Shown here piece by piece: positions 1-9,347 of a DNA stretch of 35,765 nt; the first letter of the stretch is position 1, and each line of letters opens with the position of its first letter. Source of the stretch: a virus; the IMG/VR virus record IMGVR_UViG_3300007734_000626, positions 1 to 35,765 of that record; one strand, 5' to 3'. The notes under the pieces were generated by a model. The model saw only the letters and a list, made by a program, of their open reading frames with translations, did no database searches and had not been told where the DNA came from. The translations under genes and the position numbers were made by a program.

Positions 1-127
1 CTCTTTTTCTAAACCCTAAAACTATGAAATAAAAAGGTTAAGCAGGTACTGTTAATGTTGTTAGCAATGCAGGTGTTACAAAGTTAGCAGGATCTTTCTC
101 TTTACCAGTGATTGTCAATGTATATCC
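1..127. repeat. Terminal direct repeat, left copy (circular genome overlap)
   Basis: These 127 bases are identical to 35639-35765. The copy at the right end continues the same reading of the tail tube gene, so the two ends overlap and the sequence closes into a circle of 35,638 bp. An overlap of exactly 127 is a typical largest k-mer of short-read assemblers, so this is more likely an assembly overlap than a physical terminal repeat (inference). Confidence 0.93.
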
Positions 128-565
128 AGACATATCTCCGAATGCTTTTCCTGTTGTTCCTTCTGCACCTGTTACATCCGCTCCGTAAACTTGACCCATC
201 AATTGGTAAGTTCCATTGTTATCTTTTACGATAACCATTAAACGATTCTGTAATAAGATATGCAATGCGTTTCTTCTTGCAGCAGTCATCTTACCTTTCA
301 AAGTGAAAGTAGCTGATTGGTCATAAAATAATGTACCATTCTCAACACTTCTTTGAGGTGTAGACATGAATTGACCATTCTCTTTCTCTAATTGGAATGT
401 CCAAAACTTTTTACCACTTGAACAAGTCATTGCAGTAATAACTCCTGATGTTGCTGTTATGTTTGCTTGTGGTACATTAGTAAACTCGGTGAGATAAATC
501 TCAGCTACGCCACCAATTGCATCAGCGCAATCAATTTCTACTCCGTTAATTATTATACAAGCCAT
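38..565 (-). CDS. Putative major tail tube protein
   Basis: A 175-residue protein directly downstream of the major capsid gene and last before the junction terminator. It is rich in Thr, Ala and Gly with alternating beta-type segments and ends in a conserved-looking GYTLTITGKEKDPANFV stretch, which resembles tail tube proteins of Bacteroidetes siphophages. The role would be the stacked-ring tube around the tape measure through which DNA leaves. The ATG at 565 lies 3 nt from an AATACTTATAA element, and a GC-rich hairpin (583-604) separates it from the capsid gene. A head decoration protein is the main alternative. The gene lies whole within the left end; its last part is repeated at the right end. 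Confidence 0.6.
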   Translation of the reverse strand: MACIIINGVEIDCADAIGGVAEIYLTEFTNVPQANITATSGVITAMTCSSGKKFWTFQLEKENGQFMSTPQRSVENGTLFYDQSATFTLKGKMTAARRNALHILLQNRLMVIVKDNNGTYQLMGQVYGADVTGAEGTTGKAFGDMSGYTLTITGKEKDPANFVTPALLTTLTVPA

Positions 566-568
566 TTG

Positions 569-579
569 TTATAAGTATT
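569..579 (-). promoter_or_regulatory. Late TATACTTATA-like element before the tail tube gene
   Basis: On the minus strand this reads AATACTTATAA and ends 3 nt before the ATG of the tail tube gene. It is a one-base variant of the element seen before four other late genes (2263, 2869, 10092, 35579). The function is unknown; promoter core or translation element are both possible. Confidence 0.4.
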
Positions 580-582
580 TAA

Positions 583-604
583 GGGAGAGGTGTTACCCTC
601 TCCC
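583..604 (-). other. GC-rich hairpin between capsid and tail tube genes
   Basis: GGGAGAGG (583-590) and CCTCTCCC (597-604) form a perfect 8-bp stem with a 6-nt loop. It lies right after the major capsid stop codon. On the minus strand it is followed by TTAAATAC and not by a T run, so it is not a classical terminator. It could be a 3' stabiliser or a partial stop that sets the capsid to tube ratio (inference). Confidence 0.6.
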
Positions 605-610
605 GATTAA

Positions 611-1576
611 TTAAGAATTTTTGTAAGTCACGATCTCAGATCCAAAGTTAATTTGACAACCTGCTTTCCATTTGATAGAACCTTTTACGTTCTGATCATC
701 TGCTGAGTACCAAAATTTAGCTTCTTCATATTCGTTCGCTAAGTCAGTTCCATAAACCATATTCTGAGGATAGCTACAAACGATACGATCGTTATATTTA
801 GTTTGAGATGTTGCAATAGTATTCAAACCATGAACAGCTACAACTGATAAGCCACTACCTGGTAATGTAATTGAACCAGTTTTGTATGCATCTGTAGTGT
901 TTACATTGAAGTTAAAATTATCAGCATCTTTAAGAGCGATGATTAACTTACGGAATGTATCCCATCCACAAAATGCTACTAATGGATACTCAGGTCTTGC
1001 CAATAAAGCTACCGGAATCTTAGCATAAACATCATCAAAGATAGCAATAACATTTGCAGTAGTGATAGCTGCTGTTGCTGTTGCGTACACTGGAGATGCT
1101 GCATCAATTACTTTCAACCAACCATCCATTTGTTTCAATACTTGGTTACCTGTTGAAGTGGTGTCACCTTGCCATACTAATTGCTCCATACCTGAAGTAA
1201 TGTTTTGAACAACTTGATCAACGATTAACTTCTCGAAAGGCAAAGAATCGTAGTTAGAACCTGCGATTAATTTCGTAGATAAAAACTTGCTTTCTAATGT
1301 CTCAGGACAGAAAGTATCTTGCCATTTTAATTTAGTTACTGTCAAAATTCTATCAGAGAATACTGAAGAACCTGATGCATTAAAAGAACATACACCACCT
1401 GCTTGAAAAGGAGCAGTATTTGTGAAGTTCATAATTGATTCAGCATTCTTAATACCTGCGATGATATTGATACCAGGATACTGTAATGTTGCAGCTTGTG
1501 TAATTGCTGCTGTAAAAATTCTGTCCGCATTCTCGCGAACATAATCTGTTAAATCGGAAACTGTAAATCCAGCCAT
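611..1576 (-). CDS. Major capsid protein (HK97-fold, putative)
   Basis: A 321-residue protein directly downstream of a protease and a scaffold gene, the standard place for the major head protein. It begins with a helical segment (MAGFTVSDLTDYVREN), and has a central part with the KLKWQDTFCPETLESKFL region and a C-terminal beta-rich part with WKAGCQINFGSEIV. Size and composition fit an HK97-fold coat protein of Bacteroidetes phages, but no single motif proves the fold. The start is ATG at 1576, preceded by an A/T-rich leader without a Shine-Dalgarno site. This is the only uncoupled structural gene in this run without the TATACTTATA element. Expected to be the most abundant virion protein. Confidence 0.75.
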   Translation of the reverse strand: MAGFTVSDLTDYVRENADRIFTAAITQAATLQYPGINIIAGIKNAESIMNFTNTAPFQAGGVCSFNASGSSVFSDRILTVTKLKWQDTFCPETLESKFLSTKLIAGSNYDSLPFEKLIVDQVVQNITSGMEQLVWQGDTTSTGNQVLKQMDGWLKVIDAASPVYATATAAITTANVIAIFDDVYAKIPVALLARPEYPLVAFCGWDTFRKLIIALKDADNFNFNVNTTDAYKTGSITLPGSGLSVVAVHGLNTIATSQTKYNDRIVCSYPQNMVYGTDLANEYEEAKFWYSADDQNVKGSIKWKAGCQINFGSEIVTYKNS

Positions 1577-1601
1577 TTCTTTAAATTTATTTAGTTAATA
1601 T

Positions 1602-2249
1602 TTATTTGTTTAATTCTTTTTCAATTCGTAATATATCAGCTTTGAAAGATGCTCTTTGATCCTTTACAGAGAATGGTTTATTTACCTTTTCTGTTGGTGC
1701 TACTGATGGTTCGTTAGAGATTGCCTTAACAATTCCAAACATTTCTTTGTTAATGTCTTTCAATGCTTTGTTCTCATCTACTAATGCTTTGAACATTGAA
1801 CTGAAATCTACCTTTATTGGTTCAAATCCTTCAAGTTCTAAAGAGAAGATATGCTCTTCAACTTGAGACTTAATAACACGCTTTGGTGCAGTCTTAACTT
1901 CCATCTCTCCTGTTGCAGGTGTTGTTGGTTCAGCTACTGCTACTGGTGCATTCGTTTCTCCTGCAGGTAGTTCTTCAGCTTTTTCATATTCTGCTACAAG
2001 GCCACCCATTACAACTAACTTAGATCCATCCTCCATTACATATTCTCCATCAGGCATCGGAAGGATTCCCTCAGGTGTTACTACATTAACCGGTACACCT
2101 TGTGCTAATTCCTCAGCATCATACTGAATGATAGTTACACCATCCATCAACTTAGCTTCTGTAAAAGATTGTTCTGTTGTTACAATAGGTTCTACATTGA
2201 ATTTCTCAATAAGACCTTTCAATTTTTCAATTCCTTCTTTTAGGTTCAT
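1602..2249 (-). CDS. Putative head scaffold protein
   Basis: A 215-residue, mostly charged protein between the XkdF-type protease and the major capsid gene. The N-terminal part is acidic with a short beta-rich stretch (about residues 25-90, PDGEYVMEDGSKLVVMGG). A Pro/Thr-rich linker follows around 100-120. The C-terminal part (about 150-215) has Lys/Glu-rich helices likely to form a coiled coil. Such architecture and position are usual for scaffolds that shape the procapsid and are then cut by the neighbouring protease. The assignment rests on context and composition, since scaffolds share little sequence. ATG at 2249, with a TATACTTATA element 13 nt upstream. Confidence 0.6.
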   Translation of the reverse strand: MNLKEGIEKLKGLIEKFNVEPIVTTEQSFTEAKLMDGVTIIQYDAEELAQGVPVNVVTPEGILPMPDGEYVMEDGSKLVVMGGLVAEYEKAEELPAGETNAPVAVAEPTTPATGEMEVKTAPKRVIKSQVEEHIFSLELEGFEPIKVDFSSMFKALVDENKALKDINKEMFGIVKAISNEPSVAPTEKVNKPFSVKDQRASFKADILRIEKELNK

Positions 2250-2262
2250 GTTGTTTTTTATA

Positions 2263-2272
2263 TATAAGTATA
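2263..2272 (-). promoter_or_regulatory. Late TATACTTATA element before the scaffold gene
   Basis: Exact TATACTTATA on the minus strand, 13 nt before the scaffold ATG at 2249. It is the same 10-mer as at 10092 and 35579. Confidence 0.45.
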
Positions 2273-2279
2273 GTTAAAT

Positions 2280-2864
2280 TTAGTATTGTGTAATTTCATT
2301 TAATATTTTTAAGAATTGCTCTTCAAAAGTCTCCTTATAAGGAACTAAATCAAACATACCCTCTACTGATACCCCTTTAAAATTACCGCTCTTTACAAAC
2401 TCATTCCACATATCATCATCCTGGAACTTGTAAGAGATATACCAGGTACCATCAGGAAGATCACTAAACATCTCCGGTGCTTTGATTCCCATTGATGCAT
2501 CTGATACCCATGAATTTTTCATGATGATACCATCTAACTTCTTAGAACCATCATGCATCTCGTTTACATTATTGATGTAGTTCTTGCTCATGAACTTCTC
2601 CTGCATGATGTTAATCTGCTCTTTGTCGAATATCACATAGAACTCACCCATCTTCTCGTTACGTCTGTATATCGGTAAGTCGGGAATCATTGCAGGTGAT
2701 ACGATAATCTTTCGTTCCTCGTTAATTGCGAACTGCTCTTTGTGGTCAAATGCAAACCAATTAACTTGAATTGCAGGTTGATCAACTAAGGCGATATAAT
2801 CTACTCCCGAATCCTCTTTGTCGGGATCAATAACCATTCTGTAAATCGGTAAATTTTTATCCAT
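2280..2864 (-). CDS. XkdF-like prohead protease
   Basis: A 194-residue protein of the XkdF-like family (named after the Bacillus PBSX phage element), which is considered a head maturation serine protease. Visible family features are the early PIYRMVIDPDKEDSGVDYIALVD segment type, a central GEFYVIFDKEQ, then NEMHDG (His104), KNSWV (Ser118), and the C-terminal DGTWYISYKF and FKGVSVEGMFDL. His104 and Ser118 are candidate catalytic residues by analogy, not proven. It is directly upstream of the scaffold and capsid genes, so it probably cleaves the scaffold during maturation. ATG at 2864 with a TTATACTTAA element 4 nt upstream; a 33-nt gap separates it from the tape measure stop. Confidence 0.8.
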   Translation of the reverse strand: MDKNLPIYRMVIDPDKEDSGVDYIALVDQPAIQVNWFAFDHKEQFAINEERKIIVSPAMIPDLPIYRRNEKMGEFYVIFDKEQINIMQEKFMSKNYINNVNEMHDGSKKLDGIIMKNSWVSDASMGIKAPEMFSDLPDGTWYISYKFQDDDMWNEFVKSGNFKGVSVEGMFDLVPYKETFEEQFLKILNEITQY

Positions 2865-2868
2865 ATTA

Positions 2869-2878
2869 TTAAGTATAA
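2869..2878 (-). promoter_or_regulatory. Late TATACTTATA-like element before the protease gene
   Basis: Minus strand TTATACTTAA, ending 4 nt before the ATG of the XkdF-like gene. It matches the core of the element before other late genes, with a changed right end. Confidence 0.4.
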
Positions 2879-2897
2879 ATATTTTATTGTTTGTGTA

Positions 2898-4769
2898 TTA
2901 TAAACTTGCTCTTTCTTCAATTGTATTCACTCTCTTCTGCGATTTCGTTATATCTGTCTCAACTACTACCGCTTTGATTGTTGGTTGAGAATTACCCATC
3001 GCTGACTTAATCGTTCCATCTGCATTCAATTGAGTACTTCCAGAACTTGGAGGTTCTAATGCTACCCCACCACTTGCAGAACCTAATGATGCCATTGCAC
3101 CACCACCACCACTTGTACTTGTAGAAGTATATTGTGTAGCTGCTATCTTTGCTATTGATGCTGCACCTGTTAATACTGTTGCTGCTAATGATGCAATACC
3201 GATAGGTGATGGTACTGGACCGATAGCTAATGGTGCTTGAGATAGTGATTTAATAGCTGCCATTGCAGTACTTAAAATTGCACCGGTTAAAGCTAATCCC
3301 TTATTAACCTTAAATTGTTGTCTTGCTGCTTTCTCTTCTTCCGCACTTCCTTTTTTAACATTAGCCATCTTAATTGAAAAGTAAAGATCTGCTAACCCTT
3401 GTAATGCTTCATTAGTTTTCTGTGCTATTTCTAATGATGCTGCTGCTTGTCCTAATCTTAGCTGTCTTTCTTTTTCTGCATATTTTTCTCTAATCAATTG
3501 TTTTGCTGCTTCATCATCTGCAACCAATGCTAACTCAGCATCCATCTGTATCTGAAGATTTTCTAATTGACCTGCATATGTTTGAGCATTCTGAAATTCA
3601 ATTAATTGCTTTCTTGATTCTAATCTGCTAAGTATCTTTTGTGTTTCAGCTTCAGCATCGGCATCTGCCTTTGCTTGTTTTTCTAATCTATCCTGCTCTT
3701 CTAATTGAGCAAATCCTTTTCTAACATTATGAAGCTGTTCTAAATCTTTATAAAGTTGTAACGCTCTTTCTTTTCTTTCTTTTTCTGCTTGATCATCTAT
3801 TTCTTTTTGTGTTTTAGCTTCATCTTTACTTATATTTACTTTTTCAGCACTTAATACTTTTAAAGCATTTTGTAAGTCTAATAAATCCTCTTTCTCTTTT
3901 GCAATCGCATCTAAATCCTCTTTTGATCTTTCTGCTTTATTTATTTGTACTGATTTTTCTAATGCATCAGCTTCTAATGTTCTACCTAATTTTCTATTAA
4001 TAGCAGCAGCAACATTCATTGTTGTCTCATACAAAGAATCATTATCCTTAACATCTTGTAGTTTTAACTTATGTAGTTTAATGCTTGTCTGAATTTCAAG
4101 TATCTGAGCAGCTATTAATTTTTCTTTAACTGCAATTATATCTCTTTCACTTCCTCCCTGAGCAGTTAATAAATCAATCTGTCTTGTACTTTGTCTATTT
4201 AATAATTCAGTAGATTTCTTCTGTTTGTCTAATTCTTTGGTTAAGTCAGATGTGGCAGATGATACACCATTCAACTGGTTATACAATGTATATGCTGCTG
4301 CACCAATCGCTAATAATGCAGTTAAAAATGCAGTAATAGGATTCGCTTTGATAATCAACCCTAACTCCTTAAACGCATCACCCATCCCCATTACTCCCTT
4401 AATACCATCGGCAAATGCGGATGCTGCTTGAACTTTAAGTAATGTTTTCTGTAACTCTTCCCCTTCTGCACCGAACAATGCAGCAGCACCTTGAGCAGCT
4501 TGAAATCCACTCGCTAAACCACCTACAACATTGCTAACTGCTTGTATCTTCCCTTCAGGATTAAACGCTTTAATCTCACTATTCAAATCGCCTATGTCAT
4601 CCTTAATCCCTCCTAATCTTTCTAAGGTCTTAACATATTCTTTTGATCCTGCTGTAAGTCCTTCTAAGGTCTTTTGCGTTTCTCTGAACTCTTTCTTTAA
4701 CTCAGATAAACTCTTAGCACCACCATCGGCATCTACATTTATCTTTATCGCTACTTCTTTGTCTGCCAT
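2898..4769 (-). CDS. Tail tape measure protein
   Basis: A 623-residue protein dominated by Lys/Glu/Gln-rich coiled-coil heptads (about residues 180-460), with two hydrophobic, Ala/Gly-rich stretches that could insert in a membrane: around 140-165 (ITAFLTALLAIGAAAYTLY) and around 490-545. The N-terminal 60 residues are also helical (LSELKKEFRETQKTLEGL). This is the usual layout of a tape measure protein, which sets tail length and helps DNA entry. At about 1.5 angstrom per residue the tail would be roughly 90-95 nm (inference). The start ATG at 4769 overlaps the stop of the preceding tail gene by one base (TAATG), implying translational coupling. Confidence 0.85.
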   Translation of the reverse strand: MADKEVAIKINVDADGGAKSLSELKKEFRETQKTLEGLTAGSKEYVKTLERLGGIKDDIGDLNSEIKAFNPEGKIQAVSNVVGGLASGFQAAQGAAALFGAEGEELQKTLLKVQAASAFADGIKGVMGMGDAFKELGLIIKANPITAFLTALLAIGAAAYTLYNQLNGVSSATSDLTKELDKQKKSTELLNRQSTRQIDLLTAQGGSERDIIAVKEKLIAAQILEIQTSIKLHKLKLQDVKDNDSLYETTMNVAAAINRKLGRTLEADALEKSVQINKAERSKEDLDAIAKEKEDLLDLQNALKVLSAEKVNISKDEAKTQKEIDDQAEKERKERALQLYKDLEQLHNVRKGFAQLEEQDRLEKQAKADADAEAETQKILSRLESRKQLIEFQNAQTYAGQLENLQIQMDAELALVADDEAAKQLIREKYAEKERQLRLGQAAASLEIAQKTNEALQGLADLYFSIKMANVKKGSAEEEKAARQQFKVNKGLALTGAILSTAMAAIKSLSQAPLAIGPVPSPIGIASLAATVLTGAASIAKIAATQYTSTSTSGGGGAMASLGSASGGVALEPPSSGSTQLNADGTIKSAMGNSQPTIKAVVVETDITKSQKRVNTIEERASL

Positions 4770-7585
4770 TATTCCTGTATTATTCTATAGGTTAAATAAA
4801 TAATTATATCACTATCCCCTGTTGATGGATTGCCTGTTTGTGATTTCAAATAAACTCCTTTATCTGATATTAACTGAGTATCTGCTGCACCACTAATAAC
4901 TTGTTGAGATGAAACACTTATTCTGCTCAATGTAGCATTCAGTACATTACTAAATGTATGTTGAACTCTCGTAGCAGTATCAGTCAATATATTCAATGAT
5001 GTATTCGTAGCATAGGCAGCAGTATTGAAATTTATCTTACATGATGCAGTAAGTACCTGAATATAATAACCTGCTCCTGGAGATGGTATCAATAAGTATG
5101 GTGTAGTAAACAATGTCAATACATCCGCACTCGGAATGGTTATTGTCTTTGTTTGGTTTAAGCTATCCTCATTCAATACCACACCATTGATATACATGGA
5201 ATTGCTTTCTGTAATCTCAGTATCGAATGTATTTATTAATGTTACATTACTTAATCCTCCTCCAATAATACATCCACTACTACCTAACAATGTTATACCT
5301 TCGCTGTTACCTATTACATTGCTATTCCCATTTACAATACAGCTTCTTACATTGTCACCATAGATGTTACCAGTTCCTCCAGTCATTGCTCTCGCTCCAC
5401 CTGTTACTCTGATGTTATCAATTGTTCCTGCATTCCATGTGTTAATGATGGGAGGAATCTCATTGGATGAACCGAATGCCGAACCAATACCGCCTACCAT
5501 GTAATGTAATGTAGGTGTGAATGTACCGCTATCTTTAATCTTTAAGAACTCGCATTTAGTTACATCATTCTTCAAAGGATCATAATCAAATACTTTATTA
5601 AGTCTGAAGTAATCATTCTGAAAGTAGAACTGATTCCTAAAGTCTAAATTACGGATATCCGATGGTCTCAAATAGAAATAAGCTGTAAGAATCTTACTAT
5701 CTCTATCTGTGATCTCATCAATTAACTTCTTATGGAATCTGTTGAAGATATTGTTATTCGTATAATAGAAAGTATTGTAGTATATCTCTTGAGGAACACC
5801 AAATGATAGGTCTAATGTTGGATTCAATGGTTCATCTACATGACCTGCATATAAGTACTGAGTAACAGTATGAACACCGCTTACTCTTCCATTATACTGA
5901 TATGCTACATTCGAAGTCTTTACCCCTCCATTATAAAGCAATCGGATGTTAAATGCTTTGCTCTTTACTATGTTCGAACTATCCACATCCCATATCCTGG
6001 AGATGATTCTATTACTTGCATTGTCACCGATTAATGGTGTAGCACTAAATATTACTTTGTTCTCACTTGTTCCGGTTAAGAACTCGTTATCTGTTACATA
6101 TCTAAATCTGCCGTATGTCTCAGAATAGGTATCTTTATATTTCTTATTGAAGTAATCTGTATCATCAGTATAGGTAAAGTTAAACTCTTTATTATCCAAA
6201 TCCCCCATTGGCTTGATGTCAATGGGTTTCGAATTGTCTAACTTATAAGACCAGTCTATATTAGTACCTGAACTATAGAAGTCATCCCTCGTCTCAATGA
6301 GTAGATTATTATCGTTATTAGGATCAAGGTCAATGTATAGATTAAACATCTTAATCACTGATAATAAGAAATCCTTCTGCTTTATCTTTAATGGAACAGC
6401 TTGATTCATAATACAAGTATCACCCTCAACAATACCTGTTACCGGAACAAGGTTTTTAAAGGTACCACCATTAACTCCTAATGTACCTGAAAACCCATCT
6501 ACTCCATAATAAACCTTACTAAATGCAGCAGTAATTTTAATCCTATCTCCTGCATTTAAAAATATATTTGTAATGCCGATAGTCATCACTGAAGATGCTG
6601 CTGTTGTAATATAATCATCAGCTATGGTAGACCATGTTGCACCTGCATTTGTACTCTTTTTTATTTTTAATCCGAAATATAAATTACCTACACTTGGTGT
6701 AACATTATCAACGTATGTAGCATTAGCACCAAAGCTAAAAAAACCACCTACTGCACAAATGAATTGACCGGTAACTGGATTGTATTGACCTGATGGATCA
6801 CTGATCTCATTGTTATAAATTACATCGAAGTCATCTGTTGATCCATAAGTATCTACTGCTGCATTAGTCTCAACTGTCTGTCTTGCTTCAAATAACTTAG
6901 GTGCTAATAGTGTATCTGTTAGCAATAGTTTAGAACCATTGGCAGGAACTATCAGCTTCTTAAAGTAATCACTATTAAAGAATGAACTCGTATAAGTATA
7001 ACCTACACTCTGAAATATTTTATCTATGTAAGTTCTAAGGAATAAAGCAGGTAACAAATGCTCTACATCTACCTTACTTAAATCGTTATCGAATCCATAG
7101 TCAATCAATGGATAGCAATACCCATTTACATAGGTATTAGTCCAGGATGCTACTTGTGTTGCATAATTGTAGGTATGATTATAAGAACTGAAATCTAAGG
7201 CAGTCAATTCGGCAGTTCCTAATGCATTGAATATGTTACCCACATTTCCTAAGATCATCACCTCATACTCAATCTTACTATCATCATTGATGGTAATCGA
7301 TAGCATCTGAATATATCCATTAATCTGATTCTCATCATCAATGGTCAATATACCTTTTACCTTTGCATTCGGATTGAAGCTGCCATCAGTAACATTCACA
7401 TCAAAGATATTGCCGAACAGCAGATTGTTGTTCTTTGTACCTGGTACCTTAATGGTCTTTGAGTAATTACTGTTCCTCTTCTCAGGGAATCTAATATCAG
7501 CAATGGAGAAGTTTAATGGTGTTGATACATCATCATACATATCAATGCTTCCACTACTCGGTAAGAATATCTTTGTTCTGCTCAT
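4769..7585 (-). CDS. Large tail/baseplate protein with beta-helix-like C-terminus
   Basis: A 938-residue protein coupled by one-base overlaps to both neighbours. The N-terminal third (SIADIRFPEKRNSNYSKTIK, then KVKGILTIDDENQINGYIQML) matches the style of a large tail protein conserved in Bacteroidetes siphophages, probably a baseplate or tail hub component. The region around 700-800 is Gly/Asn/Ile-rich with short repeats (NVIGNSEGITLLGSSGCIIGG), like a beta-helix or beta-solenoid found in receptor-binding parts. The C-terminus is beta-rich. No catalytic motif was recognised. It is likely involved in host contact together with the 398-residue gene upstream. The exact position in the particle is not known. 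Confidence 0.65.
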   Translation of the reverse strand: MSRTKIFLPSSGSIDMYDDVSTPLNFSIADIRFPEKRNSNYSKTIKVPGTKNNNLLFGNIFDVNVTDGSFNPNAKVKGILTIDDENQINGYIQMLSITINDDSKIEYEVMILGNVGNIFNALGTAELTALDFSSYNHTYNYATQVASWTNTYVNGYCYPLIDYGFDNDLSKVDVEHLLPALFLRTYIDKIFQSVGYTYTSSFFNSDYFKKLIVPANGSKLLLTDTLLAPKLFEARQTVETNAAVDTYGSTDDFDVIYNNEISDPSGQYNPVTGQFICAVGGFFSFGANATYVDNVTPSVGNLYFGLKIKKSTNAGATWSTIADDYITTAASSVMTIGITNIFLNAGDRIKITAAFSKVYYGVDGFSGTLGVNGGTFKNLVPVTGIVEGDTCIMNQAVPLKIKQKDFLLSVIKMFNLYIDLDPNNDNNLLIETRDDFYSSGTNIDWSYKLDNSKPIDIKPMGDLDNKEFNFTYTDDTDYFNKKYKDTYSETYGRFRYVTDNEFLTGTSENKVIFSATPLIGDNASNRIISRIWDVDSSNIVKSKAFNIRLLYNGGVKTSNVAYQYNGRVSGVHTVTQYLYAGHVDEPLNPTLDLSFGVPQEIYYNTFYYTNNNIFNRFHKKLIDEITDRDSKILTAYFYLRPSDIRNLDFRNQFYFQNDYFRLNKVFDYDPLKNDVTKCEFLKIKDSGTFTPTLHYMVGGIGSAFGSSNEIPPIINTWNAGTIDNIRVTGGARAMTGGTGNIYGDNVRSCIVNGNSNVIGNSEGITLLGSSGCIIGGGLSNVTLINTFDTEITESNSMYINGVVLNEDSLNQTKTITIPSADVLTLFTTPYLLIPSPGAGYYIQVLTASCKINFNTAAYATNTSLNILTDTATRVQHTFSNVLNATLSRISVSSQQVISGAADTQLISDKGVYLKSQTGNPSTGDSDIIIYLTYRIIQE

Positions 7586-8781
7586 TATAGTCTTTGTCTG
7601 TATCTATCGTAACTCAATGTATATTCTAACTGCAAATTGAATAGCTTCTCATTCACTACCTTTTTCTTCTCGAATGATGTATTGGTGATATTAATCGGGA
7701 TTAGATATAACCCATCATCTAATCTCACATCCGGTGAAGTAACTAACTGCTCTAACCATGCTAACTGATCCTCTGTTACCCAATCACTCTGAATACTTAT
7801 CTTATCTTTGATCTTTGTATGGTATTGTGAATACGCTCTGTCATTCGGACTGTTTACAAATGAGTAACTGCTACCATAAGAACCTAAGTCTTTCTTAAAG
7901 ATTGATCTCTCTATGTCCATTGTCTCCTTACTCACTAATGTGAAGTTAAACGTATCATATCCACCTAACTCATTCAAGAACTGTAATCTTCGTTTCTTAT
8001 ATCTTGAACAATTATCGATAATCTTATATTCTGCTTCTTTCGATATAGCAGCATTCGAACTGTTAAATGTCTGAACAGTATAATGATCTACCGAACCTGT
8101 TATTATCGGTTGTATTCCTAATGTGAACTGAGCATCGGGAATATTAAGGATGTTATAAGGCCCTGTAGGAATCCTAAGAAATCTGCTTGTAGTATATTTG
8201 TTATCTATTTTAAATGTAGCTATCAATGTATTTGCACTATTGTAAGTCACCACCTTAACATAGCTGGTATCTAAGTTATAGTTATTCCAATACAGCCATG
8301 CATTATCATCTACAGTCAATTGCATCCCATCTACTAACAAAGGATTCTGTGTTAAGAAATCACCGATATAAGTACCACTTGAGTAGTTACAGAATGTAGG
8401 ATAATCTAATACTGCATTCCATAAATACTTACCTGATATGGTTGTTAGATTCGGATATACAATTGTTCCACTTGATCCATATGCCTCACCAAACTTTACC
8501 TCGTATAATACATTACTATTGTTATTCGGTAGTATTCGATTGTCATCTGCTGAGACATCTACACTTACCCTGCTCTCCAGTAATGGTGATACGTTTACCT
8601 TACCGCTTAACTCTGTAGGATGGGGAGGAATCAACATACGATCTACCTTCACACTATTCACATAGATATCCGCTACGAACTTAAAGTTAGGTTGAGCCAC
8701 ATTGGTTGAGGTCACAATATACACCGCATCATTATACGCAGGGAATAAGTTAGCCGGTTGTTGTCTTACTGTTATTGCCAT
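7585..8781 (-). CDS. Tail protein, distal-tail-like (putative)
   Basis: A 398-residue beta-rich protein between the HK97 gp10-like gene and the 938-residue tail protein, overlapping each by one base. It starts MAITVRQQPANLFPAYNDAVYI. The C-terminal third has a recognisable block (CSRYKKRRLQFLNELGGYD followed by FNFTLVSKETMDIERS) seen in tail proteins of Bacteroidetes phages and prophages. A role as distal tail or baseplate ring protein is inferred from position before the large tail protein. I see no enzymatic motif. Translation is probably coupled through the whole run from 9347 to 2898. Confidence 0.6.
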   Translation of the reverse strand: MAITVRQQPANLFPAYNDAVYIVTSTNVAQPNFKFVADIYVNSVKVDRMLIPPHPTELSGKVNVSPLLESRVSVDVSADDNRILPNNNSNVLYEVKFGEAYGSSGTIVYPNLTTISGKYLWNAVLDYPTFCNYSSGTYIGDFLTQNPLLVDGMQLTVDDNAWLYWNNYNLDTSYVKVVTYNSANTLIATFKIDNKYTTSRFLRIPTGPYNILNIPDAQFTLGIQPIITGSVDHYTVQTFNSSNAAISKEAEYKIIDNCSRYKKRRLQFLNELGGYDTFNFTLVSKETMDIERSIFKKDLGSYGSSYSFVNSPNDRAYSQYHTKIKDKISIQSDWVTEDQLAWLEQLVTSPDVRLDDGLYLIPINITNTSFEKKKVVNEKLFNLQLEYTLSYDRYRQRL

Positions 8782-9347
8782 TATTCTAAATTAAAATCTA
8801 TTAGTATCTCTCTGCCTAATGCAGTCGATAAGTCTCTACTCATGTTATCTAATATGTTGTTGTCAAATGCTTCATCTACAAAGTTAGTCGGCTTGATACC
8901 CTTCTTTTTCAAGTTAACCCCCATTGCCCATGCCATTGAATCTAATCTGTTCTGCTTAGTCTTTTGTTTCAATGCTTTCTTTACTGTCTTATTCTTTAAA
9001 CTCTTTATTTGCTTTTCTTTCTTTAAGTTACTGATTCTCGGTGTTATTCCTCTGTTAGCTATGTGTTTCAACATTGCTTCCTTTGGTATTGGTTTCCCAT
9101 TCTTGTTATACTTGTATGGACTTCCTACCCTTCTCTCATATCCATCAACCCCCTTATCAACGAACTTCCAGTAATCAGCCATACTAATCTCCATCACCAT
9201 GTTGGTAGCAAACGATCTAATGTTAATCGATATGCTTTGAACTAATAAACCCTGTACGACCTTATCATTCTTCTCTAATGAATCAGCTATTGCATCAATG
9301 ATGATCTGCTTATAGTTCTCTAATATCTGTCTCGGACTATCTGCCAT
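8781..9347 (-). CDS. HK97 gp10-like tail/neck component
   Basis: A 188-residue basic protein with a GP10-like signature: an N-terminal helix (ILENYKQIIIDAIADSLEKN), an MADYWKFVDKGVDGYERR segment, and a C-terminal helix (FVDEAFDNN). In HK97-like phages gp10 family proteins act at the head-tail interface or as tail completion factors. The middle (about 95-140) is very Lys-rich. ATG at 9347; the -1 frame chaperone extension ends 11 nt inside this gene (stop at 9337-9339), so the two would be coupled. The stop overlaps the next ATG by one base. Confidence 0.6.
   Translation of the reverse strand: MADSPRQILENYKQIIIDAIADSLEKNDKVVQGLLVQSISINIRSFATNMVMEISMADYWKFVDKGVDGYERRVGSPYKYNKNGKPIPKEAMLKHIANRGITPRISNLKKEKQIKSLKNKTVKKALKQKTKQNRLDSMAWAMGVNLKKKGIKPTNFVDEAFDNNILDNMSRDLSTALGREILIDFNLE

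Noticed and set aside
18-30. AAAACTATG start context on the plus strand at the join
   Set aside because: The frame is ATG AAA TAA, only two codons; it is just the A/T-rich stretch behind the tail tube gene.
4225-4431. Plus-strand ORF inside the tape measure gene
   Set aside because: It is a shadow of the coiled-coil coding sequence on the other strand, has no start context and no relation to neighbours.
8758-9174. 138-residue plus-strand ORF opposite the gp10-like gene
   Set aside because: Hydrophobic, Leu/Phe-rich translation typical of the antisense of a Lys-rich gene; the minus-strand gene has coupled start and stop codons.
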